The notes under the pieces are model-generated. The model did not search any database, was not told where the DNA came from, and was given only the letters and a program-made list of their open reading frames with translations. Shown one piece after another: positions 7,813 through 16,912 of a stretch of 64,000 nucleotides of DNA (positions are counted from its first letter, which is position 1; every line of letters starts with the position of its first letter). Source of the stretch: Pleurocapsa sp. FMAR1 (GTDB lineage Bacteria; Cyanobacteriota; Cyanobacteriia; Cyanobacteriales; Xenococcaceae); the NCBI RefSeq assembly GCF_963665995.1, contig NZ_OY762512.1:2542001-2606000 (forward strand), read 5' to 3'. Both the position numbers and the translations under genes were made by a program.

Positions 7813-8535
7813 TTACAATTCCGTCCATTCTTCAGAAAGCATATTAGCTATGACTTCAAAACCACCGTTACTATCTGGTTTAAGCACATAAGCCATTCCT
7901 TGAGGATCGGGATAAATGCCTGTTGCTGCCTCAAATATGTCATCGTGTCCTACAATAATGTTATTAGTTCCATTTTCAGGTACGGTAGTTAGAAAAGGAG
8001 TCACGTTAGCTTTCATTTGCTCTACTTGTTCGTCGGTATAATCTTCAAAAGGCAGAAAGTTGAGTGCAGAATCTTTCTGATATTGACCAAAAGCTAAACT
8101 AGCAGTTTCCCAAGCACGACAATATTCACTGGTAGTTACTTCACCAATAGGTATTTGGGCTGCGTCGAAAGCATCGCCAATTGATATTGCTTGTTGCCAG
8201 CCTTCCTCACTAAGAACTCGTTGAGTTGCACAGTCATTAACATCTGCTTTAGTTTGGTCGGCGTAATCTGTCTCTGTCTGGGCGTGTCGAAAATAGATTA
8301 CATAACCACCATTTTGCAGTTCGCTCAATAGTTCTTCATTACTCATTTTGTCTTGGAAATCGGCATTTGCCTGTTCTCCAGGACTAAGTTTTGTCTCACC
8401 TTCCCCGCCTTCCCCACCTTCTGCCATCAAGAAATTGCTTACTTCTCTTGATTCATCGGCATTGACTATTGCAGTACCAGATAGACCAAGAGTAGTAGCT
8501 AAACCAAGTGCTAAAAATAATTTTGCAGATTTCAT
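7813..8535 (-). CDS. Histidine phosphatase superfamily protein, exported
   Basis: The 240-residue protein has a signal peptide (KLFLALGLATTLGLSGTAIVNA) and a glycine/glutamate-rich linker (GGEGGEGE). A branch of the histidine phosphatase fold begins at about residue 72. The phospho-accepting histidine lies in YFRHAQTETDYADQ, where the usual RHG is RHA. TTSEYCRAWETA and the second catalytic histidine in IIVGHDD complete the active site. The enzyme should act in the periplasm on a phosphoester that cannot be predicted. A decayed reading frame follows it, and the porin gene comes after that on the same strand. Confidence 0.8.
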   Translation of the reverse strand: MKSAKLFLALGLATTLGLSGTAIVNADESREVSNFLMAEGGEGGEGETKLSPGEQANADFQDKMSNEELLSELQNGGYVIYFRHAQTETDYADQTKADVNDCATQRVLSEEGWQQAISIGDAFDAAQIPIGEVTTSEYCRAWETASLAFGQYQKDSALNFLPFEDYTDEQVEQMKANVTPFLTTVPENGTNNIIVGHDDIFEAATGIYPDPQGMAYVLKPDSNGGFEVIANMLSEEWTEL

Positions 8536-8916
8536 ATTGATAATGCTTCTTATTAGTACGCAGACTTTTAAGAATACATTTAATGAAAAATATTGTCAAC
8601 AAGTAGCAAATTTCTGGTTGAAACCTACGCACCAAGTTATACCGTTTTTATTTATGTTGGCTACAAATGACTGACTGGGAGACTAGGGGTCTAGGGGACG
8701 GGGAGAAAAATTTGTAGCAGCAATTTTTAGAATTGGTATTGCTGATATAAGTACCAAGCCAGAATTGATTAGTATATTCTAAGCTCAAATAAAACGATTG
8801 AATATGTATGGACTAAGATGTGAGGACAATCTCTCTATTAGTATGCAGTAGATCACACCATCTGGTGTTGAGCATATTTAGGATGTAATCAGTTGAATTA
8901 AAAAGAGTTTATCAAC
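8536..8916. other. Intergenic region, 381 bases
   Basis: This gap separates the leftward phosphatase gene from a small rightward reading frame. It contains a purine-rich GACTAGGGGTCTAGGGGACG stretch (around 8680-8700) and a short hairpin, CACCATCTGGTG (around 8858). I see no gene or RNA in it. Confidence 0.5.
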
Positions 8917-9048
8917 ATGATTACTAACCACAAATACCAGACTCGTTTATATAAGCACAACAATTGGACTTTTCTGCCAACTGCTTTTAGTGCTTTGGCA
9001 GGGGTCGGTCTAGGGCTGATAATTGGCAATTGCTTAGGTTGGCTTTAA
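8917..9048 (+). CDS. Possible 43-residue single-helix membrane peptide
   Basis: An ATG at 8917 opens a 43-codon frame. It has a polar, basic N-terminus (NHKYQTRLYKHNNW) and one hydrophobic, glycine-rich helix (AFSALAGVGLGLIIGNCLGW) to the C-terminus. The composition resembles genuine small cyanobacterial membrane proteins. It has only a weak purine-rich stretch (AAAAAGAG) as ribosome-binding site. It faces the rel gene tail-to-tail with an 18-base gap. Confidence 0.4.
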   Translation: MITNHKYQTRLYKHNNWTFLPTAFSALAGVGLGLIIGNCLGWL

Positions 9049-9066
9049 ACAAGTGCCATATACCAT

Positions 9067-11313
9067 TTAGCGATCGCCTGAATTAATCACGCGACAAATG
9101 TGCAAAGTATCACTCATACTTTTAATGCCCTGGAAAATATACTCTAGCTGCTGGCGATCTCTGATATCCAAACTCAAAGAAATCAAGGCTGGCTTGTTGC
9201 GACCAGTTTTCACCCCTGCATTACGCACATTAATACCGCGATCGCTCAGACGAGCTAAAATATCTTTTAGAACTCCCACTCGATCCATTGCCTCAATTTG
9301 AATATCTACAGGGTAAGTAAAAGGCTTTCCTGCTTCTCCTTGAGTATTCCAGTTAACAGGAATAATTCGCTCTTTGGGAACTTTCTTGACGTTATGACAA
9401 CCGTGAGTATGAATTGAAATACCTCTAGAGCTTAAAGTTACTGCGCCCATAATCGATTCTCCTGGCAAAGGTTTGCAACATCCTGCGATATGATAGAGCA
9501 TTCCCTCCACGCCAATGATTGGCGATTTTCCCTTGTCTCTAACATTGTTTGATGTGTAGTTAGAAATCTCCACATCTTCTTCGGAGATAATTTCTGCCTC
9601 TTCTATGGGCTGCTGCTCTTTGACAATATCTCGCCAGCGATTAACTACATGGTTTTGAGTAATTTCGCCATATCCCAAAGCAGCAAGCAAATCTTCTACA
9701 GAATGATAGTTACAGCGTCGTGCCACAGCTTGCATTGTCTCAGACTTGAGCAAAGCCTCAAAACCACTTTTGCCCATTTCTTTTTCTAATAAATCTCTAC
9801 CTCTAATGATATTTTCATCACGATGCGATCGCTTGTACCATTGACGGATACGGTTACGAGCGGTTGGAGAGACAACAAAGTTGAGCCAGTCTAAACTAGG
9901 ACGACTATTTTTCTGGGTGACAATCTCGACAATATCGCCGTTTTCTAAGGGTTTTGACAGCATCGACCAGCGACCATTAACCCTTGCCCCCTTCATGTGA
10001 TTGCCAATTTCACTATGAATACGATAGGCGAAATCAACAGGGCTTGCTCCTTGAGCGAGAGAGATGACATCGCCGTCAGGAGTAAATACATAAACATCAT
10101 CTTCAAAGAGATTGTCTTTGACGCACTCCATATATTCTTGAGCGTCATTAAGATCTTTTTGCCATTCTAATAGCTGACGTAGCCAGGTAAATTTGGTATC
10201 CTCAGAAGATAGCTCTGGATTGCTTGTGCCTGTCTCTTTATATTTCCAGTGAGCAGCAATCCCGTACTCGGCTATTTGGTGCATTTCCAGGGTACGAATT
10301 TGAATCTCAATCGGACGACCATTTAAGCCAACTACAGTAGTGTGTAAAGACTGATAGCGATTGGGTTTAGGTAGACCAATATAGTCTTTGAAACGTCCTG
10401 GAATGGGTTTGAAAGCATCATGAACTACCGCCAAGGCGCGATAACATTCTTCGTTGGTTTCTACAATAATTCTAAAAGCAGCAATGTCATAGATTTGATT
10501 AAATTCCTTTTGCTGTCGCTGCATTTTTTGATAAATGCCGTAAAGATGTTTCGGTCGTCCCTCTAGCTCTATTACGTTAACTTTTAGCTGTTCTAAGCGC
10601 GATCGCAATGTTTCCGTAACTTGAGTAATTCTAGCTTCGCGATCGGTTCTTCTCTCGGCAATTAACGTCTTAATTTCTTCATAATCATCTGGTTCTAGGT
10701 ATTTAAAGCATAAATCTTCTAGTTCCCACTTAAAGCGACCAATACCTAGTCTATTTGCCAAAGGAGCGAAAATTTCTCTGGTTTCTTGACTTATACGTCG
10801 CTGTTTTTCTGGCTTTAGATGATCTAGAGTCCTCATGTTATGCAGTCTGTCTGCTAGTTTGACTACAATTACGCGAATATCCGTTGCCATTGCCAAAAAC
10901 ATTCGTCGAAAGTTTTCAGCCTGACGTTCAGTAGTGCTAGAAAAGTTAAATTTTGATAGCTTGGTTACTCCTTCAACTAGCTGCCTTACCTGTCCCCCAA
11001 ACATTTCTTCAATTTCTTCTGGGGTTACTTCGGTATCTTCCACCACATCATGAAGAAAACCCGCAGCAATAGTTACACTATCTCCGCCCAAATTACGTAA
11101 TAAACTAGCTACTGCTATGGGATGGGCAATATAGGGCTCTCCCGACTTACGAAGCTGTCCCTCGTGTAACTTATAAGCGAAATTAAATGCACGGCAAATT
11201 AAAGTTGCATCTGGATCTGAGTGGTCTGAATGCTGATTGAGCAAACATTCTTCTAACCAGCGAGGAAGCTCAACTTTGTTAGATTTACTTTCTATGATAG
11301 AAATAGCGGTCAT
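9067..11313 (-). CDS. spoT: Bifunctional (p)ppGpp synthetase/hydrolase (Rel/SpoT)
   Basis: The 748-residue protein is full length. An HD hydrolase domain (about 40-200) has the catalytic HDVVEDT. The synthetase domain contains GRFKDYIGLPKPNRYQSLHT; the RxKD form is typical of bifunctional Rel/SpoT rather than synthetase-only RelA. A TGS domain (VYVFTPDGDVISLAQGAS), a zinc-finger-like CCKPLPGESIMG segment and a C-terminal ACT domain (MDRVGVLKDILARLSDRGIN) follow. It makes and degrades the stringent-response alarmone in the cytoplasm. Cyanobacteria usually carry one such enzyme. It appears to be transcribed alone. Confidence 0.96.
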   Translation of the reverse strand: MTAISIIESKSNKVELPRWLEECLLNQHSDHSDPDATLICRAFNFAYKLHEGQLRKSGEPYIAHPIAVASLLRNLGGDSVTIAAGFLHDVVEDTEVTPEEIEEMFGGQVRQLVEGVTKLSKFNFSSTTERQAENFRRMFLAMATDIRVIVVKLADRLHNMRTLDHLKPEKQRRISQETREIFAPLANRLGIGRFKWELEDLCFKYLEPDDYEEIKTLIAERRTDREARITQVTETLRSRLEQLKVNVIELEGRPKHLYGIYQKMQRQQKEFNQIYDIAAFRIIVETNEECYRALAVVHDAFKPIPGRFKDYIGLPKPNRYQSLHTTVVGLNGRPIEIQIRTLEMHQIAEYGIAAHWKYKETGTSNPELSSEDTKFTWLRQLLEWQKDLNDAQEYMECVKDNLFEDDVYVFTPDGDVISLAQGASPVDFAYRIHSEIGNHMKGARVNGRWSMLSKPLENGDIVEIVTQKNSRPSLDWLNFVVSPTARNRIRQWYKRSHRDENIIRGRDLLEKEMGKSGFEALLKSETMQAVARRCNYHSVEDLLAALGYGEITQNHVVNRWRDIVKEQQPIEEAEIISEEDVEISNYTSNNVRDKGKSPIIGVEGMLYHIAGCCKPLPGESIMGAVTLSSRGISIHTHGCHNVKKVPKERIIPVNWNTQGEAGKPFTYPVDIQIEAMDRVGVLKDILARLSDRGINVRNAGVKTGRNKPALISLSLDIRDRQQLEYIFQGIKSMSDTLHICRVINSGDR

Positions 11314-11454
11314 AGATTTTAAGATTATAAGTAAGTGTGTAAGGACGAGATAAAGTGAAAAAACCTTTGATTTATGCTATTTTCGCCGAAACATTTTAAA
11401 TCTGATTTGGATAGCTTAAATAACAGCCATACGCTTAAGGGTGATAAATCACTG

Positions 11455-11590
11455 GACGTGGAATATGCTGCTTGCACCCTCGACAGTCGCTTTATGTCGG
11501 TGAAACCGCCCACCGCGCTGTCTCGCAAAGCAGCATCGAGAAGCATTCCCTTGCGCCTATCGGCGACGCGGGGTCTTCTCTCATTTCCGC
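11455..11590. repeat. GC-rich interspersed repeat copy
   Basis: This GC-rich island in AT-rich intergenic DNA includes CTCGACAGTCG, TCTCGCAAAGCAGCATCGAG, AAGCATTCCCTTGCGCC and CGGCGACGCGGGGTCT. The last two modules recur in inverted orientation at 20838-20912, and AGCATTCCCTTGC recurs in the palindrome at 61282. Reading frames across it are not coding. The flanking 11314-11454 and 11591-11771 are AT-rich without recognisable genes. Confidence 0.7.
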
Positions 11591-11771
11591 CCACTAAAGT
11601 AAAGTATGGACTAAGCTTGCTACCCGTTTTGTTACTGAGATATAAAATTAAGTGTATTTCTCAAAAGGTAAATATCTATTTGGGTAAGGTATTTTTTCAG
11701 ATGTTAAACCAACTAAAAAGTCAAGCCCATTTACTGTAATTTTATCTTATCTTAAAATTATAAAGCTAATA

Positions 11772-12134
11772 ATGTTGCCTGCATCACATAATCGAGCATA
11801 TCAGGATTTCTCAAATTTGTTAACCAAGTTCAGCGGCTTCTTAATTAATTCTGAAGAACAGGTTGACCAATTGCAGCTAAAACAGAAGTTTCAGCATTTA
11901 CAGTCATGGTTTGATGGGAATATTGCCGATCTTGAGAGTGATAACTTAGAACAAGATGTTATTTCTCGATGGCAATCGGTACAAACCGAAATTAAGCGTG
12001 AATTTAAGTTATTAGCTACAGATATTTTGTTTTTGACTTCTGCACGCCAAAGCTCTACTCTTGATAAACGATTACGAAGTATCAAAGGGCGAGTTGCTAA
12101 ATTACTTAGTTATTGTCAAATAATGAATAGTTAA
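11772..12134 (+). CDS. PatD-like protein (heterocyst-frequency-control family), tentative
   Basis: The 120-residue protein is all-alpha in character, rich in Leu, Gln and Ser, with no membrane segment. The start LPASHNRAYQDFSNLLTKF, the middle KFQHLQSWFDGNI and the end DKRLRSIKGRVAKLLSYCQ resemble the PatD family. PatD modulates heterocyst frequency in filamentous cyanobacteria but is also present in species that form none. The assignment rests on remembered pattern only. If correct in a unicellular host, the protein must have another role. The gene stands alone. Confidence 0.45.
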   Translation: MLPASHNRAYQDFSNLLTKFSGFLINSEEQVDQLQLKQKFQHLQSWFDGNIADLESDNLEQDVISRWQSVQTEIKREFKLLATDILFLTSARQSSTLDKRLRSIKGRVAKLLSYCQIMNS

Positions 12135-12328
12135 AATCTAAATTGATATTGAATAATTGCTTGTATTATATCTATAACTTATTGCAAAAATTTAATCTAT
12201 GTTTTAGATAAGATGTATAGTCATTCCCATTAATTTAATAGTAGCTTTGTATTGATAACAAGATTAAATATTACTTACTACTTTTTTGAAGATTGCGATT
12301 GTTGCTATTGAGAATGACTATAGTTTAT

Positions 12329-13459
12329 TTACCCATGCTGTAAATTGACAAACCAATCAAGAGTTCGAGGATTAACCCAGCCTTTTTGAGTGATGATTTC
12401 CCCAAATTTGCGATTAGTTAAAGATTGCTGCTGTAAAGTATGGTTAATTTGTTCGGGTAAAAGAAGTCCTGCATTGTTTAAATAGTCTCCTAAACGCAGT
12501 TTACTGTGGGAGTGAACTAGCGTTGGTAGCTCATTTACAAAAAAGCCAACTGTTTTTGAAGGAAGATAACCTTCTTGAATTAAAATTTCGCCAAAGCGAT
12601 AATTTGCGTATTGTTGTTGAAGTTTTAGAGTCTGTCTAATACTTTGGGGAGATAACAAACCAGCCTGGAGTAGAAGTTCTCCTAAAGGCAAATTTTCCGT
12701 TTGCAGTTGAGGCGAAAATCTATATTGATTAAATCGTTGTTTTCCTACTAGGTAGAATAAAGGTAGACTATCAACTAAATATCTTTTCCAGAGGCGGTTG
12801 GGTTCGCTAGAAAGGCGATATAGCCATTCTAAACCCATCTCGCTCATTATTTTAGGCGATCGCTTGACATTTCCTGCTTCAAAGTCAATGGTTGCGCCAA
12901 TAGCCAGAAATATTTTTATTTTAGGCAATTGATCTCGGTACTTAGCAATCCATTTTTCTTGTTTGGGTGCGCCAACTCCCACGGCTAAAACGGTGGCATC
13001 AGAATGATTAATCCGTTCAATAATAGCTTGGCATTCCTTTTCATCTTGTTCAAAGCCGAAAGAAGGAGAATGAGCGGCTACTACTATTTCTCTGCCCACT
13101 TTTTGATTAATATTAAATAATGCTTGTTGAGCAATTCCTTCTTTGGCACCTAAAAGAAATATGCGAACATCTTCGTTATCTTTGTTGTATTCATAAAAGG
13201 CGGGAAATAAATCAGAACCCGAAATTTTTTCTTTGATTGGACTACCTAATAACAAAGAAATATATTGCATAACTTTGCTATCACAAACTCGATAATCTGC
13301 ATGATAATAAGCCTTGAGCAATTCGCGATCGCTTTGTATCTTAACTAAATGATCGACGTTAGGAGTCACTACAACCCCACCGTTAATATTCAGATCTTGT
13401 AACAACTCAGCAGTAGTGATGTTGTGAATCGATACATTTAAAAAATCAACTATATCCAT
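12329..13459 (-). CDS. WecB/TagA/CpsF glycosyltransferase fused to two MshEN-like modules
   Basis: Residues 1-245 are a WecB/TagA/CpsF (GT26) glycosyltransferase: VVVTPNVDHLVK with the conserved TxNxDH, SGSDLFP, AVGVGAPKQEKWI and GLEWLYRLSSEPNRLWKRYL. Such enzymes add N-acetylmannosamine-type sugars to lipid-linked glycans at the inner membrane. Residues 258-309 and 321-374 are two repeats of the MshEN/GspE-N type. The second contains RLGDYLNNAGLLLPEQINHT, the spacing of the c-di-GMP-binding RLGxxL motif; the first has PLG in place of RLG. The family usually ends near residue 250, so the roughly 120-residue tail is an addition. Allosteric control by c-di-GMP is inferred. Confidence 0.85.
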   Translation of the reverse strand: MDIVDFLNVSIHNITTAELLQDLNINGGVVVTPNVDHLVKIQSDRELLKAYYHADYRVCDSKVMQYISLLLGSPIKEKISGSDLFPAFYEYNKDNEDVRIFLLGAKEGIAQQALFNINQKVGREIVVAAHSPSFGFEQDEKECQAIIERINHSDATVLAVGVGAPKQEKWIAKYRDQLPKIKIFLAIGATIDFEAGNVKRSPKIMSEMGLEWLYRLSSEPNRLWKRYLVDSLPLFYLVGKQRFNQYRFSPQLQTENLPLGELLLQAGLLSPQSIRQTLKLQQQYANYRFGEILIQEGYLPSKTVGFFVNELPTLVHSHSKLRLGDYLNNAGLLLPEQINHTLQQQSLTNRKFGEIITQKGWVNPRTLDWFVNLQHG

Positions 13460-13547
13460 TTTTATCGTAGTACTTTAATTGGTTAGGATAGAGCAGTAAA
13501 TTGCTCGTAGGTAAATAAATAATAAGTAAATTAAAAGCTTAAAATAA

Positions 13548-13588
13548 AAGAAGCTAGATTCACCTAATAAGCGAAATTCTAGCTTCTT
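13548..13588 (-). terminator. Probable intrinsic terminator of the inositol-phosphate synthase gene
   Basis: An 11-bp perfect inverted repeat (AAGAAGCTAGA/TCTAGCTTCTT) encloses a 19-base loop. On the minus strand it is followed by the T-rich TTTTATTTTAAG. It lies about 70 bases after the stop codon of the leftward gene at 13657. Confidence 0.65.
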
Positions 13589-13656
13589 AATGTTTGTTAG
13601 CAATTGATCGAAATCACTAACTCTATTACTTTTCTTGATCGGCAATCATTCATCGT

Positions 13657-14754
13657 TTAATGTTCATTGATAAAAGCTTCAGTCATTTGATAGGCTTCGT
13701 CATCGGTAAACTGTTGAGGGGGATGCTTCATAAAATAGGCAGAAGGAGGAGTTAAAACGCCACCAATACCTCGATCTAAGCCTAATTTACAGCAACGAAT
13801 AGCATCGATGACAACCCCTGCCGAATTAGGAGAATCTTCTACGGAAAGTCTCATCTCCAGGTTCATTGGCACATCGCCAAATAGTTTACCTTCAATGCGG
13901 ATAAACGCTACTTTATTATCTTTTTGCCAGGGTACATAGTCACTGGGCCCAACATGAATATTTTCATCTTCTAGGCGTTTGGCAATTACTCCCTGTACAG
14001 CTTCAGTCTTAGACTCCTTTTTAGAATCTAAGCGAGAGCGATCAAGCATATTGCGAAAGTCTGTATTACCGCCAGTATTTAGCTGATAGGTACGCTCAAT
14101 CTTAACTCCGCGCTTTTTACAAAGATCGACTAAAGTACGATGGCTAATAGTTGCGCCAAACTGAGATTTAATATCATCGCCAATAATCGGAATATTGTGA
14201 TGCTTAAATTTATCTGCCCATAATGGATTGCTGGCAATAAATACAGGAATACAGTTAACAAAGCCTACTCCTGCATCCAAAGCACATTCAGCATAAAACT
14301 CTACAGCCTCTTGTGAACCAACAGGAAGATAGTTAACCAAAACTTCTGCTTCAGACTGTTTGAGACTGTTGACTACATCTGCTTTTGACTGTTCTGGGCG
14401 ATCTCCGATCACAAAAGTGTATTTCTCATCAGCACCGTTCATGTGGTCTGCCACACCGTCTAACACTGCTCCCATTTCCACTGTAACTGCCGTTTTGGGG
14501 ACGTTTTCACAAAAAACAGTTGTACAGTTGGGAGGAGCAAAAATTGCCTCAGCAACATCTTTTCCTACTTTTCGTTGGTCAATATCAAAAGCAGCAACTA
14601 CCTGAAGATCGTAAGGCTTGTAGCCACCGATCTCCCAGTGCATTAAGCCGATCGCCTCAGCCTCTTTTTTGCCTCGATAATATTCAATTCCTTGGATAAG
14701 TGAACTAGCACAGTTCCCTACACCGACAATTGCAATTTTTACGCTCCCCACCAT
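13657..14754 (-). CDS. ino1: Inositol-3-phosphate synthase
   Basis: The 365-residue protein matches the bacterial/archaeal type of myo-inositol-1-phosphate synthase. It has an NAD-binding start (KIAIVGVGNCASSLIQGIEY), a CIPVFIASNP segment, GDDIKSQFGATISHRTLV with catalytic lysine and aspartate, YQLNTGGNTDFRNMLDRSR, and a C-terminal DAIRCCKLGLDRGIGG. It converts glucose-6-phosphate to inositol-3-phosphate in the cytoplasm for inositol lipids or compatible solutes. The gene ends in a probable terminator and diverges from the acyl-AMP ligase gene with a 70-base shared upstream region. Confidence 0.9.
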   Translation of the reverse strand: MVGSVKIAIVGVGNCASSLIQGIEYYRGKKEAEAIGLMHWEIGGYKPYDLQVVAAFDIDQRKVGKDVAEAIFAPPNCTTVFCENVPKTAVTVEMGAVLDGVADHMNGADEKYTFVIGDRPEQSKADVVNSLKQSEAEVLVNYLPVGSQEAVEFYAECALDAGVGFVNCIPVFIASNPLWADKFKHHNIPIIGDDIKSQFGATISHRTLVDLCKKRGVKIERTYQLNTGGNTDFRNMLDRSRLDSKKESKTEAVQGVIAKRLEDENIHVGPSDYVPWQKDNKVAFIRIEGKLFGDVPMNLEMRLSVEDSPNSAGVVIDAIRCCKLGLDRGIGGVLTPPSAYFMKHPPQQFTDDEAYQMTEAFINEH

Positions 14755-14824
14755 TTAACCTTCCTCCATTATTGGACTACATTATAGGAAATCTTACAGT
14801 CATTGTTTAAAAAATAATAAACGA

Positions 14825-16618
14825 ATGGTAATCAATTCCACCATAGTAGATGTTCTACTTAATAGATCGGTACACCAACCCAAGCAAACCGCCTATACAT
14901 TTTTAGCCGATGGAGAGAAAGAATCGGGTAGTTGTACTTACCAAGAATTAGATACCCAGGCAAAGGCGATCGCTGTTCAACTCCTCTCTAAAGTCAAACC
15001 AGGCGATCGAGCTTTGTTAGTCTATCCCTACACTGCTGGTTTAGAATTTATCGCTAGTTTTTTGGGTTGTCTCTATGCTGGAGTGATTGCCGTTACTGAC
15101 TATCCCCGACAACATATTAAATCTCTTAGCCAGTATCAAGATCGGATCGACAATTGTCAAGCTGGAATTATTTTAACCACCCAAGAATTTGCCGATCGCG
15201 TCAAAGGACAGTTAGTTGCTCATCCTGGCATGGCATTAAAGCTAAAGGCTTTACCCTGGATTGCTAGCGATAAAGTTGATTTGAATTTAGCATCTGGGTG
15301 GCAAAAACCAAATATCAACGGCGATACCTTAGCTTTTTTACAATACACTTCTGGTTCAACAGGAGATCCTAAAGGCGTGATGGTGACTCATGGCAACGTA
15401 CTGCACAATTCAGAGGTTATTTATCAGTCTTTTGGACACCATGATCGCACTAAAATTTTGATGTGGTTACCGATGTTTCATGACATGGGTTTAATCGGTG
15501 GCGTGATGCAGCCTTTGTATACAGGTTTACCCGCCGTGCTAATGTCTCCTATTGCTCTGGCACAAAAGCCTTTTCTTTGGCTACAGGCGTTGTCTAAATA
15601 CCAGATTACTACCAGTGGGGGTCCAAATTTTGCCTATGACTTATTGTGTCAAAAAATTACTGATGAGCAGCGAGCTAGTCTAGATCTTAGTCATTGGCAG
15701 GTAGCTTTTACTGGTGCTGAACCTGTAAGGGCAGAGACTATCGCCAAATTTGCTGAACTATACAAACCCTGCGGTTTTAAACCTGAAGCCTTTTATCCCT
15801 GTTATGGCATGGCTGAAGCCACATTATTTATCACGGGTGGTAATGCAGCAGAACGTCCTAAAGTTACTTACCTAGATAAAACAGCCCTAACTAAAGACAA
15901 AGTTGTCACCGTAACGCCAGATTATCCTAACTCAAAAGCCGTAGTTAGCTGTGGTCATACTTGGCTAGGGGATGAAATTATTATTGTTAATACCGAAACA
16001 AAAACTGAGTGTAAAAATAATCAGGTAGGGGAAATTTGGGTAACGGGGGCAGGAATTGGCAAAGGATATTGGCAAAAACCAGAACAAACAGCAGCGACTT
16101 TTCAAGCAACATTAGCTAACAAACCAAATAAAACCTACCTTCGCACAGGAGATCTTGGCTTTATAAAAGACGAGGAACTATATATCACTGGACGCATCAA
16201 AGAAATGATGATTCTTTGGGGACGTAATCATTATCCCCAACACATCGAAGAAACAGTAGAGACTTGTCATCCTGCCTTACGTGCTAATCATGGTGCAGCC
16301 TTTAGTGTGGAAGTTGGCGGGGAAGAACAATTAGTAATTGCCCAGGAAATAAATCGTGCTGACTTACGAAATCTTAATGCTGAAGAAGTCATCGGCGCAA
16401 TTCGTCTGGCAGTGGGCGAACAAAACCTGGCTAATGTCTTTGCCGTGTCTTTACTTAAAACAGGCAGCATTCCTAAAACCTCTAGCGGTAAAATACAGCG
16501 TCGCACCTGTCAAAGTATGTTCCTTGACGGCAGCTTAAATACAGTAGCGCAGTGGCAACAGTCAAAAATAGCCGATACTGATATTACAGATTTAGCAGGA
16601 CAATTTTTTAGCGATTAA
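14825..16618 (+). CDS. Fatty acyl-AMP ligase (FAAL)
   Basis: The 597-residue protein is an ANL-superfamily adenylating enzyme of the FAAL subgroup. It shows the P-loop YTSGSTGDPKGVMVTHGN, LPMFHDMGLIGGVMQPL, YGMAEATLFI, the hinge region TGDLGFIKDEELYITGRIKE and the terminal catalytic lysine in GSIPKTSSGKIQRR. FAALs activate fatty acids as acyl-adenylates and pass them to an acyl carrier protein rather than CoA. No carrier protein or polyketide synthase is fused or adjacent, so the acceptor must be encoded elsewhere. The CDP-archaeol-synthase-like gene 295 bases downstream hints at lipid metabolism. Confidence 0.9.
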   Translation: MVINSTIVDVLLNRSVHQPKQTAYTFLADGEKESGSCTYQELDTQAKAIAVQLLSKVKPGDRALLVYPYTAGLEFIASFLGCLYAGVIAVTDYPRQHIKSLSQYQDRIDNCQAGIILTTQEFADRVKGQLVAHPGMALKLKALPWIASDKVDLNLASGWQKPNINGDTLAFLQYTSGSTGDPKGVMVTHGNVLHNSEVIYQSFGHHDRTKILMWLPMFHDMGLIGGVMQPLYTGLPAVLMSPIALAQKPFLWLQALSKYQITTSGGPNFAYDLLCQKITDEQRASLDLSHWQVAFTGAEPVRAETIAKFAELYKPCGFKPEAFYPCYGMAEATLFITGGNAAERPKVTYLDKTALTKDKVVTVTPDYPNSKAVVSCGHTWLGDEIIIVNTETKTECKNNQVGEIWVTGAGIGKGYWQKPEQTAATFQATLANKPNKTYLRTGDLGFIKDEELYITGRIKEMMILWGRNHYPQHIEETVETCHPALRANHGAAFSVEVGGEEQLVIAQEINRADLRNLNAEEVIGAIRLAVGEQNLANVFAVSLLKTGSIPKTSSGKIQRRTCQSMFLDGSLNTVAQWQQSKIADTDITDLAGQFFSD

Positions 16619-16644
16619 TCTGGTTATTAGTTGTTAGTTATTAG

Positions 16645-16869
16645 TTAGCTGTTGATAACTGACGGTGGATTGGTCATTGATAATTGTTTAGTCGCGATCG
16701 CCCATTTTTGCCTTAAACTAGGATTTTCAATTAGCGTTTTAAGTTTATTAGTAAAATTAAGGCGATCGCCTGGAGTATAGAAAAATCCATTAGTACCATC
16801 TTGGATATTTTCAACTACCCCCCCTGAATTGGGCGCAATTACAAAAATTTGGGCTGCAAATGCTTCTAG
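16645..16869 (-). pseudogene. C-terminal fragment of a group 1 (GT4-type) glycosyltransferase
   Basis: The minus strand between the acyl-AMP ligase and the next gene reads LEAFAAQIFVIAPNSGGVVE, then NIQDGTNGFFYTPGDRL and ENPSLRQKWAIATKQL before a stop at 16645. This is the donor-binding end of a GT4 glycosyltransferase, with the acidic E of the E-x7-E motif region and the GGxxE segment. An in-frame TAA directly precedes it, and the rest of the protein is missing. It is a clear relic; no start codon is suggested. Confidence 0.75.
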
Positions 16870-16912
16870 TTATAGTCGCTCAAATTAAAATTAAAGCTGT
16901 TTTTTAAAATCT

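Noticed and set aside
11325-11739. Frames of about 90-120 codons on both strands after the rel gene
   Set aside because: They run through the GC-rich repeat copy at 11455-11590 and have no protein-like motifs.
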